Assembly (NCBI RefSeq): GCF_026342405.1
Contig: NZ_JAPEMU010000001.1
Location: forward strand, 7,378,001 to 7,442,000
From: Kitasatospora sp. NBC_00240
GTDB lineage: Bacteria > Actinomycetota > Actinomycetes > Streptomycetales > Streptomycetaceae
Length of the DNA stretch: 64,000 nucleotides
Reading direction: 5' to 3'
Below the pieces are notes generated by a model. That model saw nothing but the letters and a program-made list of their open reading frames with translations. It did no database searches and had not been told where the DNA came from. Both the position numbers and the translations under genes were made by a program. Shown here in pieces: positions 41,896 to 50,164 of this stretch. Every line of letters begins with the position of its first letter. Within the stretch, counting starts at the first letter, position 1.

Positions 41896-43194
41896 TCAGC
41901 TCTTGACGGCCCGTAGGATGACGAACTTCGGATCGCTGCTGACAACCTCGCAGTTGCCGAACAGCCGGCGCAGCTTCACGTGGTAGCCGAGGTGCCGGTT
42001 GCCGATCACCCAGAGTTCACCGCCGGGTCGCAGGGCGTCCCGGGCACCCGTGAACATCCGCCGGGAGGTCGCCTCCGTGGTGGCCTGGTGGGTGTGGAAC
42101 GGCGGGTTGTTCAGCACCAGGTCCACCGACCCGGCCGGGACGCCCGCGAGGCCGTCACCGGTCAGGAACTCGGCGCCGGCGTGCGTGGCCGGATCGGTGT
42201 TCGCCCGGTAGGTGGCCCGGGCCGAGGCCACCGCCTGGTGCGACTCGTCCACGAACAGCACCTCGGCCTCGGGGTTGGCCAGCGCCGCCGCCGTGCCGAC
42301 CACGCCGTTGCCGCAGCCCAGGTCGACGACCCGCTCGGGGCCGCGCCGCTCGGGCAGGTGGCGCAGCAGGAACCGGGTGCCGATGTCGAGGCGCTCGGCG
42401 CAGAAGATGCCGGCGTGGTTCACCACCGTCCGCCCGCCCACCACGCCGATGTCCTCGGGCAGCGCGTAGCTGTGCGGCCACGGGCCGGGCGTACGGGGGA
42501 TCGCCGGGTCGGGCGCGCAGAAGATCAGCCGGGCCTTCTTGGCCGCCAGCGAGGTGCGGGTGTGGCCGAGGATCCGTTCGAACAGCTTCAGCGTGGAGGT
42601 GTGGATCTCGGTGACCATGCCGGTGCCGACGACCACGGTGCCGGCGTGCACACCGGGGGCCAGCCGGTGCAGCTGGTCCTCCAGGAGCGCCAGGCTCTTG
42701 GGGACGCGGACCAGCAGGACGTCGATCCGCTCAGGCGGCGCGTCCCTGGTGGAGAGCAGCTCGACGGTGCCGGGCCCGGCGGGCCGCTCCGCGCCGTCCG
42801 GGCGGCCGGCCGCGCCGGGGGAGCCGTCCGCGCTGTCGGAGCTGTTGCGGGCCAGGTTGGCCAGGGTGGCCTGCTGGCCGAGGTAGGAGTCGCTGATCTG
42901 GACCAGCCGGGTCGCCCCGGGCTCCACCCGCCCGGCGAGCGCGGTGACCAGCCCACCCCAGCGGTCGCCCAGCACCACGACGGTGCCGCTCAGGTCCACC
43001 GGCCGGGCCGCCGGCGGCTCGGCCGGGGCCCCCGGGGTCGTGCCGGTGCCCGGTCCCGCGCCGGTGCCGGCGGTGCCGTCGAGGTGCCGCAGCAGGTACT
43101 CGTCGGCGGTGTCCCAGGCACGGAGCTGGTCGCGCGGGTCCTCGGGGAAGCGGGTGAGGTCGTACTCGCCCCACGATGTGGTCAGACGGTTCAT
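41896..43194 (-). CDS. RlmG/RsmC-like rRNA guanine-N2 methyltransferase
   Basis: 432 residues. Two Rossmann-like halves, as in RlmG and RsmC: a degenerate N-terminal half (VDLSGTVVVLGDRWGGLVTALAG... VLLVRVPKSLALLEDQLHRLAPGV) and an active C-terminal half with motif I VVDLGCGNGVVGTAAAL and motif IV DLVLNNPPFHTHQA. NPPF(H/Y) marks N2-guanine or N6-adenine methylation. GRTVVNHAGIFCAERLDIGTRFLL is typical of the family. Ribosomal RNA is the likely substrate by homology. A Gly/Ala/Pro-rich insertion of about 30 residues is seen at 125-150. Transcribed upstream of, but separated by a hairpin from, the cupin gene. Confidence 0.88.
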   Translation of the reverse strand: MNRLTTSWGEYDLTRFPEDPRDQLRAWDTADEYLLRHLDGTAGTGAGPGTGTTPGAPAEPPAARPVDLSGTVVVLGDRWGGLVTALAGRVEPGATRLVQISDSYLGQQATLANLARNSSDSADGSPGAAGRPDGAERPAGPGTVELLSTRDAPPERIDVLLVRVPKSLALLEDQLHRLAPGVHAGTVVVGTGMVTEIHTSTLKLFERILGHTRTSLAAKKARLIFCAPDPAIPRTPGPWPHSYALPEDIGVVGGRTVVNHAGIFCAERLDIGTRFLLRHLPERRGPERVVDLGCGNGVVGTAAALANPEAEVLFVDESHQAVASARATYRANTDPATHAGAEFLTGDGLAGVPAGSVDLVLNNPPFHTHQATTEATSRRMFTGARDALRPGGELWVIGNRHLGYHVKLRRLFGNCEVVSSDPKFVILRAVKS

Positions 43195-43285
43195 GGTCGA
43201 CCCAGGCTATCCGAGGAGCCCGCCGTCCCCGGCCATCAGCGCAGGCGGGGGTGCCCGTCGACGGCCCGTGCGGCCGGGCCCCGGA

Positions 43286-43993
43286 TCAGCCCGGCCCGGA
43301 GGTGTCGCCCGGCCCGCTTCCGCCCGGCCCGTTCCCGCCCGGCCCGGCGGCCGGCGGCCGCAGGTCGGACAGCAGCGCCGAGAGCACCCGCCGCGTCACC
43401 GCCGCCATGTCGACGGACCGGGGCGCGAGCAGCCACTGCACCTGGAGGCCGTCCATCACGGCGATGACGGCGCTGGCCACGCCCTCGACGTCGAGGTCCG
43501 GGTCCGCGTCGCCCAGCTCGCAGGCCTCGCGCAGCGCCTCGGCCACCAGCACCCGAAGGCCCTCGTAACGGTCGCGGAAGAACTGCTGGGCCGGGTGGCC
43601 CTCGGTGACGCTCTCGGCGGACAGCACCGCGTACAGCCGCACGATGCCCTCCTGGGTGGAGTTCAGCCGGACGGTCTCCACCAGGTGGTCCAGGAAGGCG
43701 GTACCACGCGGGCGTTCGGGGCCCAGCCGCTCGATCTCCGAGGTGTCCCGGAGCTCCAGAACGCCGCTCAGCAGCGCCGTCTTGGAGCGGAAGTGGTGCA
43801 GCAGCCCGGCCTGGGTGAGGCCGGCCCGTTCGGCGATCTCGGCCAGTGAGGCGTTGTGGTAGCCGCGGGTGGCGAAGGTCTCGACCGCGATCCGCAGGAT
43901 CTCCTCGCGTCGCTGCGCACCGGAGGCCCGGCGGGCTGCGGTCGCGGGCGTCGCGCCGCCGCCGGCCGCCTTGTTCGTGCTTCTGGGTGTCAC
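43286..43993 (-). CDS. TetR/AcrR family transcriptional regulator
   Basis: 235 residues from GTG 43993; further upstream the frame is open but has no support. Helix-turn-helix: REEILRIAVETFATRGYHNASLAEIAERAGLTQAGLLHHFRSKTALL (about 28-75). Ligand-binding domain follows, ending in a Gly/Pro-rich tail (GPGGNGPGGSGPGD). Divergent from the GH3 glucosidase, with a 22-bp dyad between them, so it likely represses itself and perhaps the glucosidase. Ligand unknown. Confidence 0.9.
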   Translation of the reverse strand: MTPRSTNKAAGGGATPATAARRASGAQRREEILRIAVETFATRGYHNASLAEIAERAGLTQAGLLHHFRSKTALLSGVLELRDTSEIERLGPERPRGTAFLDHLVETVRLNSTQEGIVRLYAVLSAESVTEGHPAQQFFRDRYEGLRVLVAEALREACELGDADPDLDVEGVASAVIAVMDGLQVQWLLAPRSVDMAAVTRRVLSALLSDLRPPAAGPGGNGPGGSGPGDTSGPG

Positions 43994-44329
43994 CGGGCGA
44001 AGTCTACGGGCCGGCGCCCGCGGGCTCGCGGCCCGAGCGAAGGGCCTACGACGGCCGGATATGTCATGTCCTGAAAAAAGCCGGCGCACGATACTTACCA
44101 AGTGGTCGGTAGGTCTGATTGCATGTCAGCCGTCGCACCCGGCCGGACACGGCGTCAGGGCCCGTCCGGTCGGCATGCGGGCCGTCGTGCCCGTTCCCGG
44201 TACCCCGTCAGTTTCAGCGCCCTCAGGACCTGGTCCGCTGCTCGTCGCCCGCACCCCGTTCGCCGCGCACGGAGCGCGGCCGGCGGTCCCACCCCGTTCG
44301 TAGCACCCCTTCGAGACGGAGAGACACCG
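43994..44329. other. Divergent regulatory region, TetR gene and GH3 glucosidase
   Basis: About 336 bases. Contains the TetR-type dyad at 44093-44114 in an AT-rich segment (44058-44120) with an A6 run at 44073-44080. I looked for the cellobiose repressor (CebR) box TGGGAGCGCTCCCA and did not see it. Downstream of 44120 open frames exist but none has coding bias. Confidence 0.45.
44093..44114. promoter_or_regulatory. Candidate TetR operator
   Basis: ACTTACCAA-GTGG-TCGGTAGGT: the arms match as ACYTACCRA and its complement at seven of nine positions. It is 99 bases upstream of the TetR start and 215 bases upstream of the glucosidase start. Size and TACC/GGTA arms are typical of TetR-family sites. 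Confidence 0.5.
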
Positions 44330-46267
44330 GTGAAAATCCACCCCAACGGCACGACCGGCCGCGCCCGCCGCGGGACCCTGCTGGGCGGCGCGCTGCTCGC
44401 CGCCACAGCACTGGCGTTCGGCGCGACACCCGTCACCGCGGCCCGGGCCGCGCCCGCCGGCCAGGACGCCACGAGCTACCTCGACCCGAGACTGCCTGTG
44501 GAGCAGCGGGTCAGGGACCTCCTCGGCCGGATGACCGTCGAGGAGAAGATCGGCCAGATGACCCAGGCCGAACGCAACTCCGTCGAGTCGGACCAGAGCC
44601 GGATCACCACCCTGGCGCTCGGCTCGCTGCTCTCCGGCGGCGGCTCCACCCCCACCCCGAACACGCCGCAGGCCTGGGCGGACATGATCGACGGCTACCA
44701 GAAGCGCGCCCTCGACACCCGGCTGCACATCCCGCTGCTCTACGGCATCGACTCGGTGCACGGCGACAACAACCTGGTCGGCGCCACCGTCTTCCCGCAC
44801 AACATCGGCCTCGGCGCGACCCGTGACCCCGAGCTCGTCCGGGAGGCTGCCCGGATCACGGCCGCCGAGACCCGGGCGACCGGCCCGCAGTGGGTGTTCG
44901 CGCCCTGCGTCTGCGTGGCCCGCGACGACCGCTGGGGCCGCACCTACGAGAGCTACGGCGAGGACCCGGACCTGGTCACCCGGATGGAGACCTCGATCGA
45001 CGGCCTCCAGGGTGACAACCCCCGGGACCTGGCCCGCCCCGACCGGGTGCTGGCGACCGCCAAGCACTTCGCCGGGGACGGCGACACCACCTACGGCAGC
45101 TCCACCAACGGCGCCTACAAGCTGGACCAGGGCGTGACGATCACCGACCGCGAGCACTTCCGGACGATCGACCTCGCCCCGTACGTCGCGGCCGTCCGCG
45201 AGCACGGCGTGGGCAGCATCATGCCCTCGTACTCCAGCGTGGACTGGACCGAGGACGGCATCGGCAACCCGGTCAAGATGAGCGCGAACAAGGAGCTGCT
45301 GACCGACGTCCTCAAGCAGAAGATCGGCTTCGACGGGTTCCTGATCAGCGACTGGGACGCCGTTCATCAGCTGCCCGGCGACTACGCCACCCAGGTGCGG
45401 ACCGCCGTCAACGCCGGGCTCGACATGTTCATGGAGCCGTACAGCGCCGACAAGTTCGAGCAGACCCTGCTGGCCGAGGTGCAGGCCGGGCGGGTCACCG
45501 GCGCCCGGATCGACGACGCCGTCCGCCGGATCCTGCGCGCCAAGTTCCGGCTCGGACTCTTCGAGCACCCGTACACCGACCGGTCGGGTGCGGCCGCGAT
45601 CGGCTCGCCCGCCCACCGGGCGGTGGCCCGCAAGGCCGTCGCCGAGTCGCAGGTGCTGCTGAAGAACGACGGCCACGCGCTGCCGCTGGGGCCCTCCCAG
45701 CGGATCTACGTCGCCGGCACCGACGCGGACGACATCGGCAACCAGGCCGGCGGCTGGACGGTGACCTGGCAGGGGCAGTCCGGCGCCACCATCCCCGGCA
45801 CCACGATCCTCCAGGGCATCCGGCAGAACGCCGCGCGGACCACCTACAGCGCGGACGCCTCGGCGCCGACCGACGGCTACGACGTCGGCGTGGTCGTGAT
45901 CGGCGAGACCCCGTACGCCGAGGGGGTCGGCGACGTCGGCAACGGCCACACCCTGAACATCTCGGCCGCCGACCGGGCAAACATCGACCGGGTCTGCGGC
46001 GCGATCAGGACCTGCGTCGTCCTCGACGTGGCGGGCCGCCCCCAGATCGTCACCGACGAACTGCCCAAGACCGACGCGTTCGTGATGTCCTGGCTGCCCG
46101 GCAGTGAGGGCGCGGGCGTCTCCGACGTACTCTTCGGCAAGCGGCCGTTCACCGGGAAGCTCCCGGTCAGCTGGCCGCGCAGCGAGGCCCAGGAGCCGAT
46201 CAACATCGGCGACGAGCAGTACGACCCGCTGTTCGCGTACGGCTTCGGCCTGAGCACCCGCCGCTGA
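44330..46267 (+). CDS. Secreted GH3 family beta-glucosidase
   Basis: 645 residues from GTG 44330 after GGAGAG. Signal peptide about 1-40 (RRGTLLGGALLAATALAFGATPVTAARA). GH3 N-domain begins PRLPVEQRVRDLLGRMTVEEKIGQMTQAER; KHFAGDG and the nucleophile Asp in GFDGFLISDWDAVHQLPGD are present. C-terminal domain with RKAVAESQVLLKNDGHALPL and GKLPVSWPRS. Resembles plant/bacterial exo-1,3/1,4-glucanases that release glucose from beta-glucans or cellobiose outside the cell. Possibly under the divergent TetR regulator. Confidence 0.94.
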   Translation: MKIHPNGTTGRARRGTLLGGALLAATALAFGATPVTAARAAPAGQDATSYLDPRLPVEQRVRDLLGRMTVEEKIGQMTQAERNSVESDQSRITTLALGSLLSGGGSTPTPNTPQAWADMIDGYQKRALDTRLHIPLLYGIDSVHGDNNLVGATVFPHNIGLGATRDPELVREAARITAAETRATGPQWVFAPCVCVARDDRWGRTYESYGEDPDLVTRMETSIDGLQGDNPRDLARPDRVLATAKHFAGDGDTTYGSSTNGAYKLDQGVTITDREHFRTIDLAPYVAAVREHGVGSIMPSYSSVDWTEDGIGNPVKMSANKELLTDVLKQKIGFDGFLISDWDAVHQLPGDYATQVRTAVNAGLDMFMEPYSADKFEQTLLAEVQAGRVTGARIDDAVRRILRAKFRLGLFEHPYTDRSGAAAIGSPAHRAVARKAVAESQVLLKNDGHALPLGPSQRIYVAGTDADDIGNQAGGWTVTWQGQSGATIPGTTILQGIRQNAARTTYSADASAPTDGYDVGVVVIGETPYAEGVGDVGNGHTLNISAADRANIDRVCGAIRTCVVLDVAGRPQIVTDELPKTDAFVMSWLPGSEGAGVSDVLFGKRPFTGKLPVSWPRSEAQEPINIGDEQYDPLFAYGFGLSTRR

Positions 46268-46272
46268 CGGAC

Positions 46273-46303
46273 CGGGCCGGGCCCCGGCTCGGGGCCCGGC
46301 CCG
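46273..46303. terminator. Bidirectional 13-bp hairpin terminator
   Basis: CGGGCCGGGCCCC (46273-46285) pairs with GGGGCCCGGCCCG (46291-46303), 5-base loop, six bases after the glucosidase stop and before the convergent N-acetyltransferase. Confidence 0.7.
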
Positions 46304-46358
46304 CCCGGCGCGTCGGGGGATCGACCCGCCGGGCGCGCCGGGGCAGACGGCGGGGGAG

Positions 46359-47141
46359 TCAGCCCGCCGGCTGCGCCGGGGCGGGCGGCGCCACGGGCAG
46401 CCGGTCCAGCGCGATGCCGAACCACTTCCGGTACGCCTCCAGGGCCTCCGGCTCGCCGAGTTCGGTCTCCTGGCGCTCCTCGCCGGCCGTCCGGATCAGC
46501 CGGGTGCCGCTGAGCGTGACCCGGCCGTCCTCGGTCAGCAGCGAGCAGGTCAGCCCCTTGGTGAAGTGCGACTCGGGCGAGGTGGTCTGCCACCAGCAGG
46601 TCGGCCCGAAGTCCGCCAGCGCGAAGGCGCGCGGCTCCAGCCGGTACTGCAGGGAGCCGTCCTGCAGGACGTCGAGGTCCTCCCCGTGCTCCGACAGGCG
46701 GAACACGCCCGCGGTGTCCTGCTGGTCGCCGCGCTCGTCCAGGCGCAGCGGGCCGTGGCTGAATCGGCCGAACCCCACGTCCACCAGCCACGGCTCGTCC
46801 AGGTCGACCCGCAGGGCCAGGTGGTCCATCGGCGAGCCCAGCCGCTCGCCGAAGAATACCCGGCCCCCGAGCAGGGTCACCCGGTAGCCGAGGGCGGTGA
46901 GCAACGCGGCGAAGGCGCCGTTCAGTTCGTAGCAGAAGCCGCCCCGCCGCCGGTCGACCACCTTGGCCAGCAGCGCCTCCTCGGTCAGCAGCACCGGCTC
47001 GCCGAGATGGATGCTGAGGTTCTCGAACGGGACGGCCCCCAGATGGGCCCGCTGCAGCACCCGCAGCGCCGCCGCGTCCGGCCGCTCCGGCCGTTCGGCC
47101 CCGATCCTGGCCAGGTAGGCGTCCACCTGAGACTTGTCCAT
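46359..47141 (-). CDS. Arylamine N-acetyltransferase
   Basis: 260 residues from ATG 47141 after GGAG. Acetyl-CoA-dependent N-acetylation of arylamines or of 3-amino-5-hydroxybenzoate-type compounds. Catalytic triad: Cys in RRGGFCYELNGAFAALL, His in GSPMDHLALRV, Asp in PWLVDVGFG. N-terminal VDAYLARIG and AHLGAVPFENLSIHLG are typical of NATs; length is normal. No ansamycin or other biosynthetic genes adjoin it, so a detoxification role is more likely. Monocistronic. Confidence 0.94.
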   Translation of the reverse strand: MDKSQVDAYLARIGAERPERPDAAALRVLQRAHLGAVPFENLSIHLGEPVLLTEEALLAKVVDRRRGGFCYELNGAFAALLTALGYRVTLLGGRVFFGERLGSPMDHLALRVDLDEPWLVDVGFGRFSHGPLRLDERGDQQDTAGVFRLSEHGEDLDVLQDGSLQYRLEPRAFALADFGPTCWWQTTSPESHFTKGLTCSLLTEDGRVTLSGTRLIRTAGEERQETELGEPEALEAYRKWFGIALDRLPVAPPAPAQPAG

Positions 47142-47403
47142 CGACAGCTCCAATTCCCTTGGTCCGGGTCGGTTCGGCCGGTTTCCGGGTGTACCGGCAC
47201 CGGTCCATGATCCCGAATCGTCCACCGGCCCGGGCCCCCGCCCCCGGCAGCACCGCGCCGGGGCGATCTGCCAGCCCGGCGCCGCCGCCGAGCACCGGCC
47301 CTTCGCCGGACGGAACATGAGGGGTGGTCAGGCAAAGTACCGTGCGGGCCGGCGCGACGCCGAAGGCTCGGGGGCCCACTCGCCGGGTCTGTAGGATCGG
47401 CCC

Positions 47404-47538
47404 ATGACAACCCGGGAGCTCGTGGAAGCGCACGAGGTCTCCGTCCTCGGCGTCGGCCGTCCGCCGGCCCGGTCGTCCGGCCGGTGTGCCCAGGGGCCCC
47501 GACCGACCGTCCAACGACCTTCTGAGGGGCCGCGATGA
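47404..47538 (+). CDS. Small ORF, possibly leaderless, overlapping the next start
   Basis: 44 codons beginning MTTRELVEAHEVSVLGVG, ending in an Arg/Pro-rich stretch. A TAGGAT box (47392-47397) lies six bases before the ATG, which fits a leaderless transcript. The stop overlaps the start of the sulfatase-modifying-like gene (ATGA). It could be a small protein, a translated leader coupling translation of the next gene, or only its 5' region. No family recognised. Confidence 0.35.
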   Translation: MTTRELVEAHEVSVLGVGRPPARSSGRCAQGPRPTVQRPSEGPR

Positions 47539-48227
47539 GCCTGCTACCGATGCCGCACCGGGCCGCCGCCGATCCCCTGATCGCGCTGCCGGCCGGCGAG
47601 ATCGTCCTGCGGGACGAGGGCACGCTGACCGACTGGACGGTCCCCGTCGCCGCCTTCCGGCTGGCCCCGTACCCGGTGACCCGCGAGCTGTACGCCGCCG
47701 TGCTGGGCAAGGCACCCGAGAGCGCGGCGGGCCCGCGCACACCGGTGACCGAGGTCTCCTGGCAGGACGCCGTCCGCTTCTGCAACCTGCTCTCCCGGCA
47801 GGAGGGGCTCCGGCCCTGCTACACGACGGGGGAGGACCCCGACGCGCAGGACGTGCTCTGCGACCCGCAGGCCGACGGCTACCGCCTGCCCTCCGAGGCG
47901 GAATGGGAGTACGCCTGCCGGGCCGGCAGCACGGACGTCCGCCCCGGCGACCTGGACGCCATCGCCTGGTACGACGGGAACTCCGGCGGCGAGGTGCACG
48001 AGGTCGCGACCCGGGAGCCGAACGCGTGGGGCCTCCACGACATGATCGGCAACGTCTGGGAGTGGTGCTGGGACCTCTACGACCCCCGGGTCTACGGCGC
48101 CTACCGGGTGTTCCGCGGCGGCGGGGCGTACGACAAGCCCCGCTCCTGCCGCGCGTCCTGCCGCCGCAAGAGCCACCCCACCCTGCGGATCGACGACCTC
48201 GGGTTCCGGCTCGCCCGGTCCTGCTGA
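47535..48227 (+). CDS. Formylglycine-generating-enzyme (SUMF1)-like protein
   Basis: 230 residues; start after GAGGGGCC, overlapping the small ORF stop. C-type-lectin-like FGE-sulfatase fold: FRLAPYPVTRELYAAVLG, TPVTEVSWQDAVRFCNLLSRQEG, YRLPSEAEWEYACRAG, WGLHDMIGNVWEWCWD, VFRGGGAYDKPRSCRASC, DDLGFRLARS. True FGE uses two Cys (CxxxxC) to oxidise Cys to formylglycine; here the equivalent loop has Cys-x3-Cys (CRASC), so copper-site chemistry is uncertain. Shorter than FGE (about 280-300). No sulfatase gene is adjacent. It may be one of the non-FGE SUMF1 proteins. Confidence 0.85.
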   Translation: MSLLPMPHRAAADPLIALPAGEIVLRDEGTLTDWTVPVAAFRLAPYPVTRELYAAVLGKAPESAAGPRTPVTEVSWQDAVRFCNLLSRQEGLRPCYTTGEDPDAQDVLCDPQADGYRLPSEAEWEYACRAGSTDVRPGDLDAIAWYDGNSGGEVHEVATREPNAWGLHDMIGNVWEWCWDLYDPRVYGAYRVFRGGGAYDKPRSCRASCRRKSHPTLRIDDLGFRLARSC

Positions 48228-48286
48228 TTCCGGCCGCCGCCGTCGGCCCCGGCCCTCCGCCCGGAGAGGCGCCGGGGCGCGCTGGC

Positions 48287-48292
48287 TAGAAT
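48287..48292 (+). promoter_or_regulatory. -10 box of a probable leaderless gene
   Basis: TAGAAT ends eight bases before the ATG at 48301. The spacing puts the transcription start at or next to the start codon, and no Shine-Dalgarno is present. Confidence 0.45.
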
Positions 48293-48300
48293 CGCCGACC

Positions 48301-48606
48301 ATGGACACTGCCCTGATCATCGTTCTCGTCCTGGTCGTCGCCCTCGGGCTGCTGGTCTCCGGGATGGAGAGCAGGCTCCGCGGGATGGACCGCAGGCTCG
48401 TCGCCATGGACCGCAGGCTCGGCCTGATCATCGATCACCTGGGCGCCCACCCCGCCGACGACGGCCCCGAGCCCGCCCTCCAGCGGGTGGCGGCCCTGGT
48501 ACGGGACGGCAAGAAGATCCACGCGATCAAGGCCTACCGGGAGATCACCGGCGCCGACCTGCGCGAGGCCAAGGAGGCGGTCGAGCGGATGGAGGAGTGG
48601 CGCTGA
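48301..48606 (+). CDS. Membrane-anchored protein with ribosomal L7/L12 C-terminal-like domain
   Basis: 101 residues. One N-terminal membrane helix (ALIIVLVLVVALGLLVSGM), a short coiled segment with the repeat GMDRRLVAMDRRLG, then a domain (about 60-100) VAALVRDGKKIHAIKAYREITGADLREAKEAVERM that matches the L7/L12 C-terminal domain, which in ribosomes contacts translation GTPases. It is not ribosomal L7/L12, as it lacks the stalk-binding N-domain. Its role is unknown. Overlaps the next gene by 10 bases. Confidence 0.85.
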   Translation: MDTALIIVLVLVVALGLLVSGMESRLRGMDRRLVAMDRRLGLIIDHLGAHPADDGPEPALQRVAALVRDGKKIHAIKAYREITGADLREAKEAVERMEEWR

Positions 48607-48986
48607 GCCACCGTAAGGCCCGTACGGGCGCCACCCCGTCGATCGCGGGAGCCCCGGCCCGCCGGCAGGAATGGCCCGAGGGCTCCGCGGCTGATCCGGA
48701 CGCGGCCCGCGCGCGGTACGAGCACGACATGCGGGAGACCCGCGGTGCCGCCCGGCAGGCACTTCGCGCGGAACTGCCTCACGCGCATCTCGGTCTCGGC
48801 CTGATGACGCTCGTCGCGGTGGCCGTCGGATATTTCAAGGGGATCCGCTTCGGGGCGGTGGTGCCGGCTGCCTTCCTGGCACTCTTCTGCGCGATGCTGG
48901 CCGGCCGTTTCGCCACCGGGGCCCGCGGCCGCGATCTGCTCCGCCGCAGCTACCTGCTGACCTTCGGTTGGGCCCAGTGGTTCTGA
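48597..48986 (+). CDS. Small membrane protein, unknown function
   Basis: 129 residues from GTG 48597, overlapping the stop of the L7/L12-like gene. A charged N-terminal half (RHDMRE/RQALRAEL-type, soluble) precedes two membrane segments (LGLGLMTLVAVAVGYFKGI and FGAVVPAAFLALFCAMLAGRF). Resembles DUF3040-like small actinobacterial membrane proteins in layout, but I cannot assign it. The overlap suggests it is co-translated with, and may work with, the L7/L12-domain protein. Confidence 0.65.
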   Translation: MALSHRKARTGATPSIAGAPARRQEWPEGSAADPDAARARYEHDMRETRGAARQALRAELPHAHLGLGLMTLVAVAVGYFKGIRFGAVVPAAFLALFCAMLAGRFATGARGRDLLRRSYLLTFGWAQWF

Positions 48987-49050
48987 GCACGGCCTCCGGA
49001 CCTCCGGCGGCCCCTGCGCCCATGTCGGAGGTCTCTGACATCATCCGGCC

Positions 49051-49631
49051 GTGATCACCGGGAACGAAACCGACCTGCTGTCCGGCCTGGACGAACTGGA
49101 CTGGGCGAACCTGAACCACGCCTTCGGGACGGCCGGCGACGTCCCCGGTCAACTGCGCGCCCTGTGCGGAGACGACGAGCAGGCACAAGAGGATTCCCTC
49201 GCCTGCCTGTTCAACCACCTCGCGTACCAGGGCACCCGCTGTCAGGCATCTCCGTACGTGGTGCCGTTCCTCGCCCGGATCGCTCTCGCAGGCCCTCGGG
49301 CCTGTCCGGCGGATCTTGCCGGGCGCACGACGCCGGATCATCCCGCCTGAACGCACGCCCGAATCATCCAAGTACGTCCAGGGCGAGGACGGTCCTGCCG
49401 GACCTGTTCCCCAGCCCCTTGCCGGACCCCCGCCCGCTGTAAGCCGACCTCACCCATCCTCAGCAGCGGCTCCTGCGTGCCCTCGCCGACCTCGGCGAAG
49501 GGCGGTGGAACTCGGCGGGTGACCTCGGCGAGAACCTCGGCACTCACGGACTGCCCACCGGCCTCGCTGAACTGCGCAGGTACGTCGGCCTGCAGCCGGC
49601 CGGGCCGGGGAGCCGCCCGCCCGGGAACTGA
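49051..49631 (+). pseudogene. Decayed HEAT-repeat-type gene
   Basis: The 5' part from GTG 49051 (VITGNETDLLSGLDELDWANLNHAFGTAGDVPGQLRALCGDDEQAQEDSLACLFNHLAYQGTRCQAS...VPFLARIAL) matches the N-terminus of Streptomyces HEAT-repeat proteins of 250 or more residues. The frame then changes and stops at 49350. A second piece at 49443-49631 (LTHPQQRLLRALADLGEGRWNSAGDLGENLG...ELRRYVGLQ) looks like the C-terminal end of such a gene, and is preceded by an in-frame TAA. The middle is missing. Best read as one gene disrupted by a deletion and frameshift. Confidence 0.6.
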
Positions 49632-49757
49632 CCACGGACGCGGAATTCCACAGCCAGGCCGGCAGCTACCGGCTCGACACCGTGACGCCTCGACGGCAGT
49701 ACGCCTGCCACCGGCCTCCCGGCGAGGCGTGCGGGGGTGACGACCCGGAAGCGCTCG

Positions 49758-50084
49758 TCAGCCGGCGCGCCGTGCCGCCTCCGGGGCGGCGCGCAGTCGC
49801 CTCGCCTCGTCGAGCAGTCGCGGCACGTCCTGGCGCGCGCCGGCGATGAACTCGATGTCCGCGTCGGTCTGCGCGTCCACTCCTCCGACCTGGCGGCCGC
49901 CGGTGGCGCGCGTCAGGTAGAACTCGTCGTGCACCTCTTCGTCGCCGGGGAGCTCGATGAAGCTGGAGCCGCCGATCCCGTGCCGGCTCTCCAGGCACCC
50001 GATCCACGGGCCCGGAGTGGCAGCGGCGGCACGCCGCTCGATCGCGGACAGCTCGTCCTCGGACAGCGGTTCGTCGGATCCCAT
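49758..50084 (-). CDS. Conserved hypothetical protein
   Basis: 108 residues from ATG 50084 after GGGGAGG. Contains LSAIERRAAAATPGPWIGCLESR, GGSSFIELPGD and DADIEFIAGARQDVPRLLDEARRLR, the pattern of a small conserved Streptomyces protein with an ATPGPW box and a RQDVP(R/K)L box that I have seen described only as hypothetical; similar segments occur in phage Ead/Ea22-like proteins. Cytoplasmic by composition. Co-directional with the MarR gene upstream, but 80 bases apart. Confidence 0.7.
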   Translation of the reverse strand: MGSDEPLSEDELSAIERRAAAATPGPWIGCLESRHGIGGSSFIELPGDEEVHDEFYLTRATGGRQVGGVDAQTDADIEFIAGARQDVPRLLDEARRLRAAPEAARRAG

Positions 50085-50164
50085 CGTCGAAGCCTCCCCG
50101 GGCACGCGCCGCAGGTCCAGGGCCACCGCGGCGCATGGTCCCCACTCTCGGGACGGGACAGCCG

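Noticed and set aside
43994..44329. CebR operator upstream of the GH3 glucosidase
   Set aside because: The box TGGGAGCGCTCCCA is not present.
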